64,000 bases of DNA from positions 1,178,001 through 1,242,000 of the forward strand of contig PQWQ01000009.1 in assembly GCA_002943765.1 (NCBI GenBank), written 5' to 3'. This DNA comes from Psoroptes ovis. Taxonomy: Eukaryota > Arthropoda > Arachnida > Sarcoptiformes > Psoroptidae. Both the position numbers and the translations under genes were made by a program. Shown one piece after another: positions 1-11,629 of the stretch (positions are counted from its first letter, which is position 1; each line of letters begins with the position of its first letter). The notes below the pieces were generated by a model that saw nothing but the letters and a program-made list of their open reading frames with translations, searched no databases and had not been told where the DNA came from.

Positions 1-1900
1 TAATTAATAAATGTAAACAATACAAGGATTTAGGAGTTTTCATAAACATTCTAAATCTAGTCAATCTAAACCCAAAATGGGCCATATTGACTGCAGTTTT
101 AGGCGATGAACAATTCTAAAGGGTGTGGGCACTGGATAATACATTTGTTCAGCTGTGTTTACAGTTGAAATCATTACCTTGGAATAAATTAATGCAGTGC
201 GAAAGCAGCATGGAAATGAATTATGAGCACAATACCTTCCATCCATCCATCCACGAAAACAATAATGATGACCCCTAATCAGAAAGAATGATGAAAATAT
301 TAATAAGAATCATTATAATAAATAAATCAATAAGAAATGTGGGCGCTCAGATTTAGAGTTGAGATGGCAAGGGTCTTCTTAATCAGAATTATACGCTTGG
401 TTACTTCTTAGCCCAATGTAATTAAGGGGAAATTTCATGATTTTCCTAATCAATAAAAAAAATACATGGTTTCAGGAATTTTCATAAACATTTTGAATTG
501 GGGTTCACTGAAACTAATGACAGATCTAAGCAGGACATTATCTCTTCATGGACTGGGGTTAATAAATGTTGATTGATTTCACAAAGCATCAAAAATGCTT
601 GAATATGCTTACCATTGCTCGAAATAATTTGATGTTGCCACGCTGCCAGCCAAATCGAAAATAAAAAATCATCTTAAAGACAAATGCCTATTTAAATAGG
701 CAATAAAATTTTGACAACTCATCTCCAAATCAAATTGACATCTAATTGTCACTCGTTTGATTGAGGGTCTGTCCATATAATACGTTATGATTGTGTTGTC
801 AATAGATGTCGCTAATAATATTTTCATTTGAATTCTTTGAAAATGAAATCATGATTCTTGTCGAATCATCCTTGAAAGATTCATTTTAATTATATGATAA
901 ATGCCGCTGGGAGTCTTGGGTACTTTTTTTTAAATGAAAGGCTCATTACAATCTATGCCATTCAAAAAATTCTCAGAGGGTCGCTAAAGGTATTAAGAGC
1001 TCGAAAAGTCTGTATTGGTGTTACCAATGTTCAGGTCTCACAATGTATCAAGTCCTGTGATGAATGGAAATCTGTACGGTAAGAAAAATAGAGGAACAAG
1101 AATAAATCACTAATTTTTCGAGCTAAAAAGCAAAAAAAGTTACCTTGTTTGATGACAACAAAAGCCAAGTTATTATTAGATTCATTTTTTGATTAAATTT
1201 TATCATAAGATACACCATTTCTTAAGGCTATAGCCTCGAATTTATCGAATTTTTAAACGATCAAGCACGAAAACTTGATTCTTCTATTTTTTCATTGAAT
1301 TTAAATTGAATTTTAAGCAATTCGGACTGAAAATGGTAAAGGGCCAAGATGACAAATACACCATTGATCGACTCTAATAATAGTATTCAAATGAAAGCTA
1401 TGATTATTCAGCCGCATGAAGAGATGTCTAATAATGTATACTGATGATCAATTGAAGATTAATAACAATAATTCTTACATCGCTGTGAAAATAAAATAAA
1501 AAATGAATGAGTTTTAGTTCATTTACATGCAAAAATCTTACCTACCATTTTTTAGTCTTTGAATTTTAAGAAAATTGAATAAATATAATTAAGTGAATCA
1601 GTGGATATAATGATGCTAAATTCTTGAATTATCAAAAATAATTAATAATTCTTAAAAACCAGCTGTAAAATAATGCAAATACATCTACCGGGAATATTTA
1701 CGATGAACATTTTCGGAAATTTTATTTTGTTCATACTGCCATCTAAGGATTATCGATTGTATGACGTAAAAACTATGTGTTATAAAGCCGGTATATTGGC
1801 AAAATCTGGTTGACATAGGACGTCAATGACATTCAACGACAGATGACGGCTGATCAAGACAAAATGACGTATTAATACTAAGTATAAAATTATCAAAATT
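1..1900. other. AT-rich DNA with an inverted copy of the repeated cluster unit
   Basis: 565-735 is a reverse-orientation copy of 8217-8355 and 10827-10955 (shared GTTGCCACGCTGCCAGCC, and ATG|GTAAGC read on the minus strand at 615-613). The rest shows no gene I can support; the short frames at 61-246 and 894-1082 match nothing I know. Confidence 0.5.
685..702. repeat. Perfect palindrome TGCCTATTTAAATAGGCA
   Basis: An 18-bp perfect dyad, repeated with small changes near 6688, 8220, 9024 and 11580, each time at the same place in the repeat unit. Confidence 0.7.
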
Positions 1901-1904
1901 GTTA

Positions 1905-2457
1905 CTTACCCTTATGCTAAGATTGAACACTTAATCATATATTATTAATATGAATGATAAATGTTAAACTTGGATCTGAATTAGAGACGACAATATTGAT
2001 CATAGAAGACAGAAAACTTCTCCAATTTGCTCGATTTTTCTATGATTGATGACTGTGATGTTATTAGGCTCCAACATTGACTACAATTAAAATTCACGAA
2101 GACAAATTTAGTATATAAACAGCTCGAATTTGAAAGAGAAACATCAGAAAATTGTCAATCATACAACCATCAACATCTCTGCACAATTTTAAACAATAGT
2201 GCAGAGCATCAAACAATATAATTAGTTAATGAGTCGAAACCTTAAGGTAAATATGTTATATTTAAACTAAAATCAGTAAATACTAATTTATACTCATCAA
2301 ATTCACAATTTAGATTATTGGTGATCTTTTCGTTGGCAGACCGAACGAATCAATTGAAATCAGACATTGGAGCTTGAAGTTAACGCTCAATCGGGACATT
2401 CTTGGACACGAATTTGGCGGGGAGACAAATTTAAACACTGTCAGAGGCAAACTATGA
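1905..2457 (+). pseudogene. TATA-bearing two-exon repeat unit, copy 1 (open, unknown product)
   Basis: Shared upstream block TATGCTAAGATTGAACACTT, then GTATATAAACAGCTCGAATT at 2111. Exon 1 could start at ATG 2229 (MSRNLK, donor AAG|GTAAAT at 2246) and join exon 2 at 2314 after TTTAG. The spliced frame is 53 codons with IIGDLFVGRPNESIEI and stops at 2457. The other copies stop much earlier, so this is either the one functional member or the least decayed. No known family. Confidence 0.35.
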
Positions 2458-4559
2458 GCCACAATAACCACTGATTAAGAACAATGTTAAAACATACTGC
2501 ACAACATCAAACAATAAAACAGACTTACCAAATTTTTCGGAAATGAAATGGAGCCAATTATAAAATGTTGCCTGTATGAAAAGAAAAATTAAAATTTTGA
2601 TACCTCACGGGTCAAGATTCTATGCATAGTTATTCTCAACAGCCTATTGTAAATTCCCATTGATAGTTAGTTATCCATTAAAATTTGCATCCATGATTTA
2701 AACTGTTTCAAAAAATTAAGGTACAATCTAAATAAATAAAATAATTGTCTATTTAAAAAAATAAACTTGAATTGAACCAATTGAAATTAGCATTCATAAA
2801 TTAGCGTGATAATAGATCTGTCATTTTTAAATTGAAAATAAAGTCATTTTTTAATTCAAAATACCTGAGTATGAATTCATGAAGCCAGATGATGATGATA
2901 ATGATATTTAGGTTGATCATATAAACGCGTACATTGCTGTCATGTCTACTTGATAATGGCCATCTTTTAATTGATGATGTTCTGATTAACTACTTTTAAT
3001 TGTCAGTTTCTTATTAATTGAATAATCAATTTTTCATCAACTTGATGAAATTGAAATTGAACAAATTAAACACTCTTCATCTGTTAACGTGAAAAAAAAT
3101 AAAACACTAAAACCTGTCATTATTAAATTGAAAAAAAAGACAGATTCAATACCTAATCAATAATCGATAAAGCAAATTGATCTCAATTGATTATAGATAA
3201 TTAGTAATCTCAAATTTATGTCAGGTTATTATATCGAGTAATAAAACAAATATTTATAAAATGTTCATTTCAATGAATAAATTCATATTGGCTTGTTTTA
3301 TCTATCGATTAATTCGATGATAATTGAAATTGAAATTATCTATGTTATCAATTTTTATTAATCAATCTGATCAACTGAATTGTGATTGATTTAATATAAT
3401 AAAATTTATAATTATTAGATTCGAATCGAATGTTTGACAAATCGAATGTTTTTGTTGATTAACACCAAATACACAATTCGACTAAAATTTCGAAGATGGC
3501 GGCACTTTTGCTCGTTTCTTATTTCCGCCAAAATAAAAAGATTCGATTCGTGTAGCAATCGATTTGATAGATATTTAATTCAAATCTGATTTATAATCAA
3601 TTCATTCAATCAAATTAAATTAACTTGTAGTTGTATAATGATATTGGGCAATCACGTTCAGCACATCATGCTTTATTGATGAATAATGTTTTTTCTTTTA
3701 AAAGCTGAATCATAAATGATCATTGTTGTTTAGCTTTCAAACAAACAACACATCATCATTCAGTCAATCATTTGTTTATTGTTTTTTTTAATGAATCTCC
3801 TAAGTTTATAATTTTGAATAAAAATTATCATCTTTATTATTACAATTAAACCTATTGAACTTGGTTCTTGTTCCATCTTGCATCTATAATATTCAAAAAT
3901 TTTTTTTCAATGGCATAGATAGTTATGTGTATTACATTTGAAAAAAGTACTCGACACTTCAAGCGGCATCTTTCATCTAATCAAGTTGACTCTAAGAATG
4001 ATTCGAAGGGGATAATTGGAACGAGGAAAGATCAGTTGAACCGGAGATGGTGGCGACATGCTCGAAGGTGAGTCAATTCCAGGATGATTCGAGGGTCCAG
4101 GGTGAGTATAACAACCAATAATGCTAATAACCATAACTGCCAGTGATAAGGGTCCCTTTGAGCTAAATTTTATATGAAGTTGCACGTTCAACACCCTTTA
4201 ATCTCGCCCAGCTATGACCGTATGTATCATGTACTCGTGTTTAGCCCCGAGCCGACAACTAGATGGAAATAATGTTGCTGAGTACGTGTTTGCGCCGCCT
4301 TACGATCATCTTTATTGGATGATTTCGCTGAACTGGTAGTTTCTGCCAGAAATGATAGTCCAATCAAGCTTATGTTAACTGACTTAATTTGATAATCAAT
4401 ACCATTTGAAATTTCATCCCATTATCCATGATTAACTGCAACAATATCAGCTCGAATGGCCATAATCGCGGCCAATAGTATTTGAATCAATATAAACGTT
4501 TAGTTACATCTGCCGACTGACATTAGTCCAATCGTCTAAATTGGGGTAATTAAATGAAT
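2458..4559. other. Unassigned AT-rich DNA
   Basis: 2480-2600 repeats a flank also found at 11438-11570. A YY1-like AAGATGGCGGC sits at 3493-3503. No convincing exon. Confidence 0.4.
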
Positions 4560-4870
4560 GTAGATCAGTATTTAAGAAATCTAGCTCAATCATAATATAC
4601 TTACCATTAGTATTGTTCGATGCTCTTCAATAATATTTTAGATATTTATTGAGATGCTAATGGTTGGATGATTAAAATTCGAATGATGTTTGTCTTCAAA
4701 ATTCGAGGTGTTTTTATACTAAATTTGTCTTGGTAAATTTTAATTGTAGTCAATGTGTCAGTCTAATAACATCACAGTCATGTATCTTGGAAAAATCTAG
4801 AAAATTAGAGAAGTTTTCATTCTTCTTCTTTGATCAATATTGTCATCTCTAATTCAAATTCAAAATGAAC
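4560..4870 (-). pseudogene. TATA-bearing two-exon repeat unit, inverted copy
   Basis: 4740-4870 is the reverse complement of the promoter block found at 6800-6930, 9150-9270 and 11710-11820. On the minus strand it reads TTTAGTATAAAAACACCTCG, then CTAATG|GTAAGTATATTATG (ATG 4607-4605) and, after CCCCAATTTAG, ACGATTGGACTAATG leading to MTIGLMSVGRCN and a stop. Same architecture as the forward copies. Confidence 0.5.
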
Positions 4871-5252
4871 ATTTATGAGGGAGGACGCACGGGGAGGAGT
4901 TCGCGAGGGAGGGGAAAGAGAGGGAGGGAGACTCGAAAGGGAGAGGGGGCGTAGGGGAGGAGGTTTGTCAAATCCTTATGCTTTTTTTTTATATATAAAT
5001 ACGCGAAAAATTCGTCCGGCCCCCCCTCTGCCTCGGGGTTCTGGGTGTTGCACTCCCCTCCCATTCCCCTCTCTTTCACTCTCCCTCCCTACCGTCCTCC
5101 CTCACACTACCCCCTCCCAACTGACCCCCCTCATTTCAGTTGGGAGGGGGTAGCTCCCGGGTTGAAAATGACCCCGAAGGGACCGAAATTTCGATCCATT
5201 ACAGGACCAAAATTTGGTCCCTTCGAGGCCATTTTCAACCCGGGTCGGTAAT
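4866..5252. repeat. GC-rich segment of nested inverted repeats
   Basis: An abrupt GC-rich block. The purine strand at 4875-4965 (GAGGGAGGAC..., GGGAGGGAG) is largely complementary to the pyrimidine strand at 5045-5105. 5117-5127 (CTCCCAACTGA) pairs with 5136-5149. 5157-5190 (CCGGGTTGAAAATGACCCCG) pairs with 5211-5246 (GGCCATTTTCAACCCGGGT). The short frames predicted across it reflect base composition, not coding. Confidence 0.85.
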
Positions 5253-5269
5253 GATTAGTAGTATTTAAA

Positions 5270-5375
5270 ATACTTACCGTGTTATACTTACCTTACATTA
5301 TACCTTATACTTACCTTATTATACTTACCTTGTTATACTTACCTGACTGTACACACGTTATTATACTTACCTTTT
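5270..5375. repeat. TTATACTTACC minisatellite
   Basis: Seven or so irregular copies of TTATACTTACCTT, immediately next to the GC-rich inverted-repeat block. Confidence 0.85.
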
Positions 5376-6480
5376 CGCACCATCCTCCACCTCCACCACC
5401 AGCACAATCCTCGGTCCAGCGTATCTAATCTCCAGGCTATTTGTCACGATCCCTAGAAATATACAAATGAAAGGATGATAATGAAATTCAGATGAATTAT
5501 AAATTAAAACAGGGTCAACTAAAAAATAGAGGTAGAAGAAAAGATTTGACAAGTCAATCGAAAAAAAATTGGAAAGGTCAAGGGGAATATTCAACAATAT
5601 GATTATTAAGTAAAATTAATACTCGTGCGTGTTACAGAAAGAGAATCTTAGAAATAATTGTTAATCGGAAAAATAAATAGAAGAGTTATCAAATGACTAT
5701 AGAAATATTAAGGAATTTTATCAAGTCATGCCACTAATTAAAGATATGAAAAGATCATAAAAACTGAGAGTTACAAAGGCCAAGAAAGATAATTCAGAAA
5801 AAAATGGAATGGTCAAACGGTGATAACAAATAATAATGATACTAAAGGTAAATTAATAATAATCTTTATCAAGGTGCTCTGCCTTAGCATTTGCATCGTG
5901 ATATGCATTAATGTAAAATTAATACTCATGCAATTGAAATGGAGAATACTCAAACAATGACCAAATGACTAATAATAATTAAACAAATACTAAAATTTGG
6001 CACTCTAGTAATTAATAATGGAATAATAGTCATAGTTTAAAATTTCACTAACAGTAATTCTATCGAGTCATGCAAATGATTTTAGATAAGCAAAGATCAT
6101 AGGAACTATGAAAGATCCTATCACTAACACTAGATTCAATTAGAGTAACAAAACTAATGAGCTACAAAGAAAGAAGTATGGGTTAATTCAAAAAATTGGA
6201 ATGATCAAAGGGTGATAACTATCAATAAAAATACTTGAAGAAAATTGATACGCATGGAATTGAAATGGAGAATACTCAAATTTCTATCTACTGATATTGC
6301 TAAACAAGGGCCATAAATTTGATTGACAACAGCGTAAACAATTTTGGGTCGTGTAAGTATGTAAGTATGTAATGTTTTGAATATAAGTTTAAATAAGAAA
6401 ACATTTCATTTTCATTTGATTTGGTGGTAAACCAGACAAATTAAAGGGTTTCGACAGACCACAATCAAATCAAAAGATTA
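5376..6480. repeat. AT-rich DNA with an internal duplication
   Basis: 5745-5970 and 6090-6290 share diverged blocks (GATCATA..AACT, AATTGAAATGGAGAATACTCAAA). No supported gene. Confidence 0.5.
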
Positions 6481-6739
6481 GACAATACCTACCATCGCTT
6501 TCGAGGTAAATATCGGGCCATAATACCATCAGGAACTAAATGAAGAAAAAAAAATGTTGAAACATGCTGCACAATAATCAAACAAAAACAAAGACTTACT
6601 GAAATTTTTGAAAATAAATAAATCCAAATAATCGATGTTGCCTGGATGAAATGAAAAATTAAATGAAAAAATTTTCTTCAAGACGAATGTCTATTTAAAT
6701 AGGCAAAAAAAATTTTGACAACTCAAAATTTATCAAAAT

Positions 6740-7450
6740 TTGTTACTTACTCTTATGCTAAGATTGAACACTTAATCATATATTATTAATATGAATGATA
6801 AATGTTCATTTTGAATTTGAATTAGAGATGACAATATTGATCAAAGAAGAAGAATGAAAACTTCTCTAATTTTCTAGATTTTTCCAAGATACATGACTGT
6901 GATGTTATCAGGCTCTAACATTGACTACAATTAAAATTTAACAAGACAAATTTAGTATATAAACAGCTCAAATTTTGAAAGAAAACATCAGAAAATTATT
7001 CATTCAAACAATCATCAACATCTGTACATAATACGTTTTATTTTTTCAGATCATTACAAATTTTAAATGGTTCATCTACCGAATTCTATTGGTAAGTATA
7101 TTATGTTTAAACTTAAATTTATAGACTAAATTTCTGCTAATTATATTTACAATATAGGTTATTGGGGCTAGTATCTTTAGCAGACATAACGAATTAATCG
7201 AGATCATACAATAGATCTGAATGCAATGAGTCGCAATTCCATGACGATATAGGACTCGTATTAAGCGACGAATATTGATATCGATATTGTCGGCTGGGAA
7301 CGATTAACGTGCCACAAAATAAAATTCGTCTAAAATTTTGGGACGAAATTTTGAAGGATATTGACACTGATATTGGCCTCAACAAGATTTAGCTCAATGC
7401 GACTTCTGTCACTGACAGATTTAATCCCACGTTATTACCCGTTAAATGAC
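6740..7450 (+). pseudogene. TATA-bearing two-exon repeat unit, copy 2
   Basis: TATA at 6955; donor CTATTG|GTAAGT at 7091, where other copies have ATG; acceptor ATATAG at about 7158. Exon 2 reads IGASIFSRHNELIEIIQ then a stop. Decayed start codon and short frame. Confidence 0.5.
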
Positions 7451-7554
7451 AAAGACTGTAGATGCATCCTTTAGGGATATAGATGGAAATTTGAAAAGAA
7501 ATCAGTCCCTTAAGGGAAAATTGGTAGACATACAACTTGTAAATTTAAAATGAC

Positions 7555-7875
7555 CTGTCATCTTTTGAAAATTTTGAAAATATTGAAATAATCTAAAACT
7601 ATCCCTCGTCAAAATTTTTCAAAAAATCGAAAAAATCTAAGGCTATCCATCGTCAAAATTTTTCAAAAATCGAAAAAATCTAAGGCTATACGATGGAATT
7701 TTTGAGAAACTCACAAAAATCTAAGGCCATAGTACGCGGTAAATCTGGAAGAAATCGAAAAAATCCAAAGCTAAAATACGTGGAAATTTAAAAATTTTTC
7801 GAAAAAATCACAGGCCATAGTACTCGGTAAGTCTGGAAAAAATCGAGAAATTTTCATCGTCAAAATTTTTCAGAA
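7555..7875. repeat. 44-bp-type minisatellite array a
   Basis: Variants of AAAATCTAAGGCTATCCATCGTCAAAATTTTTC alternate with the TAGTACG type. Irregular period. Confidence 0.8.
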
Positions 7876-7884
7876 ATTTAAAAT

Positions 7885-7930
7885 GAATTTGAATTTAAAT
7901 TTAAATTTAAATTTAAATTTAAATTTAAAA
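7885..7930. repeat. (AAATTT)n tract
   Basis: Perfect six-base repeat, self-complementary; a shorter version is at 10510-10540 in the next segmental unit. Confidence 0.9.
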
Positions 7931-8399
7931 TGAAAATTTAAAAATGATCTAATTAATATGAAATTTATAAAATCGATACTTGATAAATTCATATTTGATA
8001 TAAAATAATGAATTCACAATGAATTATGCGTGAGAATTATTTTTGAAAATAAAAAGTTGACAGAAAATTGGGATTATATGAGATAAAATGACATTTTTTT
8101 TCCGCTTGCATTGTACCGGTTTACTTATTTTGTGTGCTAAATTCGTATCGTTTAGCACTGAGGTTTTTAGTAACGTATCCCCCGGGTTAAGCGAGGTATG
8201 ACTCTAGTCAAAAATTTTCTTGCCTATTTAAATAAGCATTTGTCTTTAAGATGATTTTTTATTTCCCATTTGGCTGGCAGCGTGGCAACATCAAATTATT
8301 TCGAACAATGGTAAGCATATTCAAACATTTTTGATGATTTGTGAAATCAATCAATATAGATGGAAATTTGAAAAAAAATCAGTACCTTAAGGGTAAAAT

Positions 8400-8815
8400 T
8401 AATAGAAATACAACCTGTAAATTTAAAATGGCCTATCGTCTTTTGAAATTTTTGAAGAAATCGAAATAATCTAAGGCTATCCATCGGCAAAATTTTTGAA
8501 AATTTCGAAAAAATCTAAGACTATCCATCTTCAAAATTTTTGAAAAAATCCAAAAAATCTAAGGCTATCCATCGTCAAAATTTTTCAATTTTTGAAAATT
8601 TGGAAAAAATCTAAGGCTATAGTACGTGGAAATTTTTGAAATTTTCATAAAAATCAAAGACTAGAGCACGTGGAAATTTTTGAAAAATTCACAAAAATCA
8701 AAGACTATAGTACGTGGAAATTTTTGAAAAATTCACAAAAATCAAAGACTATAGTACGTGGAAATTTTTGAAAAATTCACAAAAATCAAAGACTATAGTA
8801 CGTGGAAATTTACAA
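8400..8815. repeat. 44-bp minisatellite array b
   Basis: The last four units are near perfect: CTATAGTACGTGGAAATTTT TGAAAAATTCACAAAAATCA plus AAGA, period 44 bp. Confidence 0.9.
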
Positions 8816-9079
8816 TAAGATAATACCTACCATCGCTTTCGACATTTATTGGGCCATAATACCATCAGGAACTAAATGAAGAAAAAAACATGTTGAAACA
8901 TGCTGCACAATAATCAAACAAAAACAAAGACTTACTGAAATTTTCGAAAATAAATAAATCCAAATAATCGATGTTGCCTGGATGAAATGAAAAATTAAAT
9001 GAAAAAATTTTCTTCAAGACGAATGTCTATTTAAATAGGCAAAAAAAATTTTGACAACTCAAAATTTATCAAAATTTGT

Positions 9080-10012
9080 TACTTACTCTTATGCTAAGAT
9101 TGAACACTTAATCATATATTATTAATATGAATGATAAATGTTCATTTTGAATGTGAATTAGAGATGACAATATTGATCAAAGAAGAAGAATGAAAACTTC
9201 TCTAATTTTCTAGATTTTTCTATGATTGATGACTGTGATGTTTTCAGACTCTAACATTGACTACAATTAAAATTTAACAAGACAAATTTAGTATATAAAC
9301 AGCTCGAATTTTGAAGGAAAATGTCAAAAATTAAACATTCAAACAACCATCAACATATCCACCAACTATGATGTATCATTGCAGATCATCATAAAGCTAG
9401 TCTGGTTTATCTGACGAATTCTTATGGTAAGTTTACTATGTTAAATTTAATATTCATTAAGATTAATTTTTGGCTCATCAATTCCACAATCTAGATTATC
9501 GAGGGTATACATGGCAGACATAACCAATTTATCGAAATCATACCTTAGATCAGAATGTAATGAGTCGCAATCCCAGGACTATATTGGACACGTACTAAGT
9601 GACGAATATTGATATCATTATTGACGGCTGGGAGCGAACCACGAGCCACAAAATGTGCTAAAATTTTGAGACGAAATTTTGAAGGGTATTGAGACAGAAA
9701 TATACCTCTACAGGAATTATGTCAATGCGATATTTATCACCGATAGATTTAATCCGACGTTATTCATCGATTATGAGCATTGAAGCTGATCTTCAAGAGA
9801 TGCAATCCCAGGACGTTGTTGGGCCTGCACATAAATCTTCGTCAAGTTCCTTATTTATCAAAAAAAACCAAGACTATAATCTTTGGAAATTCGGAGAATA
9901 CTCTTTGGCGATTGGAGGAAGAACCAAAGCTAAAAACCTTGGCAACTTGACGAACTGCAGTGTAGCTGGGCCCTTTAGGAATCTGGAGATGGATTGCGAC
10001 TGTAGGCCTTAG
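9080..10012 (+). pseudogene. TATA-bearing two-exon repeat unit, copy 3
   Basis: TATA at 9291; ATG|GTAAGT at 9424-9426; acceptor CTAG before ATTATCGAGG. Spliced frame MIIEGIHGRHNQFIEIIP then stop. A 107-codon frame (9689-10012) further on contains IEADLQEMQSQDVVGPAHKS, related to sequence in copy 4, which suggests remnants of a longer repetitive protein. Confidence 0.5.
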
Positions 10013-10189
10013 AAATTTGGATATAGAGGGGGGCTGTAGCCTTTAGGAATGTGGAGATGAACTGTGACCGTAGGCTTTAGGAATTTGGCAACGTCACATG
10101 TACCGTAACCCTTAGGAATTTGTAGACGGACTGTAGTTGTGATCTTTATGAATCTGTACAAAGACTGTAGGTGCATCCTTTAAGGATAT

Positions 10190-10500
10190 AGATGGAAATT
10201 TGAAAAGAATCAGTCCCTTAAGGGTCAGATTAGCAGACATACAACCTGTGAATTTAAAATGACCTATCGTCTTTTGAAATTTTTGAAGATATTGAATTAA
10301 TCTAAAACTATCCCTCGTCAAAATTTTTCAAAAAATCGAGATAATCTAAGCCTATAATAGGTGGGAATTTTTCAAAAAATCGAAGTAATCTAAAGCTATA
10401 ATACGAGGGAATTTTTGAGAAATTCACAAAAATTTAAGGCCATAGTACGACGCAAGTCTGGAAAAAATCGAGAAAATTTCATCGTCAAAATTTTTCAGAA
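10190..10500. repeat. 44-bp-type minisatellite array c
   Basis: Counterpart of array a in the second segmental unit; diverged. Confidence 0.75.
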
Positions 10501-11029
10501 ATTTAAAATGAATTTAAATTCAAATTTAAATTTAAAATGAAAATTTAAAAATGATCTAATTAATATGAAATTCATAAAATCGATACTTGATAAATTCATA
10601 TTTGATATAAAATAATGAATTCACAATGAATTATGCGTGAGAATTATTTTTGAAAATAAAAAGTTGACAGAAAATTGGGATTATATGAGATAAAATTAGT
10701 CACATTTTTTTTCCGCTTGCATTGTACCGGTTTACTTATTTTGTGTGCTAAATTCGTATCGTTTAGCACTGAGGTTTTTAGTAACGTATCGCCCGCGTTA
10801 AGCGAGGTATGACTCTAGTCAAAAATTTTCTTCCCTATTTGTCTTTAAGATGATTTTTTATTTTCCATTTGGCTGGCAGCGTGGCAACATCAAATTATTT
10901 CGAACAATGGTAAGCATATTCAAACATTTTTGATGATTTGTGAAATCAATCAATATAGATGGAAATTTGAAAAAAAATCAGTACCTTAAGGGTAAAATTA
11001 ATAGAAATACAACCTGTAAATTTAAAATG

Positions 11030-11370
11030 GCCTATCGTCTTTTGAAATTTTTGAAGAAATCGAAATAATCTAAGGCTATCCATCGGCAAAATTTTTGAAA
11101 ATTTCGAAAAAATCTAAGACTATCCATCTTCAAAATTTTTGTAAAAATCCAAAAAATCTAAGGCTATCCATCGTCAAAATTTTTCAATTTTTGAAAATTT
11201 GGAAAAAATCTAAGGCTATAGTACGTGTAAATTTTTGAAATTTTCATAAAAATCAAAGACTTTAGTACGTGTAAATTTTTGAAATTTTCATAAAAATCAA
11301 AGACTTTAGTACGTGGAAATTTTTGAAAAATTCACAAAAATCAAAGACAATAGTACGCGGAAATTTACAA
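11030..11370. repeat. 44-bp minisatellite array d
   Basis: Counterpart of array b; GTACGTGTAAATTTTTGAAAT units. Confidence 0.85.
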
Positions 11371-11629
11371 TAAGACAATACCTACCATCGCTTTCGACAT
11401 TTATTGGGCCATAATACCATCAGGAACTAAATGAAGAAAAAACAAATGTTAAAACATGCTGCACAACATCAAAACAATAACAAAAACTTACCAAATTCAT
11501 CGATAATAAATCGAGCCAATTTTGAAGACGTTGCCTGCATGAAATGAAAAATTAAAAAAAAAATTTCCTAAAAGACAAACGCCTATTTAAATAGGCAAAA
11601 AAAAAATTTTGACAACTCAAAATTTATCG

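Larger units (their letters stand above)
6484..8820. repeat. ~2.3-kb tandem segmental repeat, unit 1
   Basis: Starts AATACCTACCATCGCTTTCGA (6484) and recurs at 8822 and 11377. Contains, in order, the CTATTTAAATAGGC palindrome, the promoter block with TATATAAACAGCTC (6955), the ATG/GTAAGT-type exon, and 44-bp arrays. Confidence 0.85.
8821..11376. repeat. ~2.55-kb tandem segmental repeat, unit 2
   Basis: Repeats 6484-8820 in the same order and nearly identical over long stretches (for example 8015-8350 versus 10640-10950). A third, diverging unit begins at 11377. Confidence 0.85.

Noticed and set aside
4873..5153. Pro/Arg-rich ORFs on both strands of the GC-rich block
   Set aside because: They translate inverted polypurine/polypyrimidine repeats; overlapping open frames on both strands reflect lack of A/T stops.
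8650..8815. Regularly spaced 44-bp repeats as a CRISPR array
   Set aside because: The whole unit repeats with no unique spacers, and the genome is eukaryotic.
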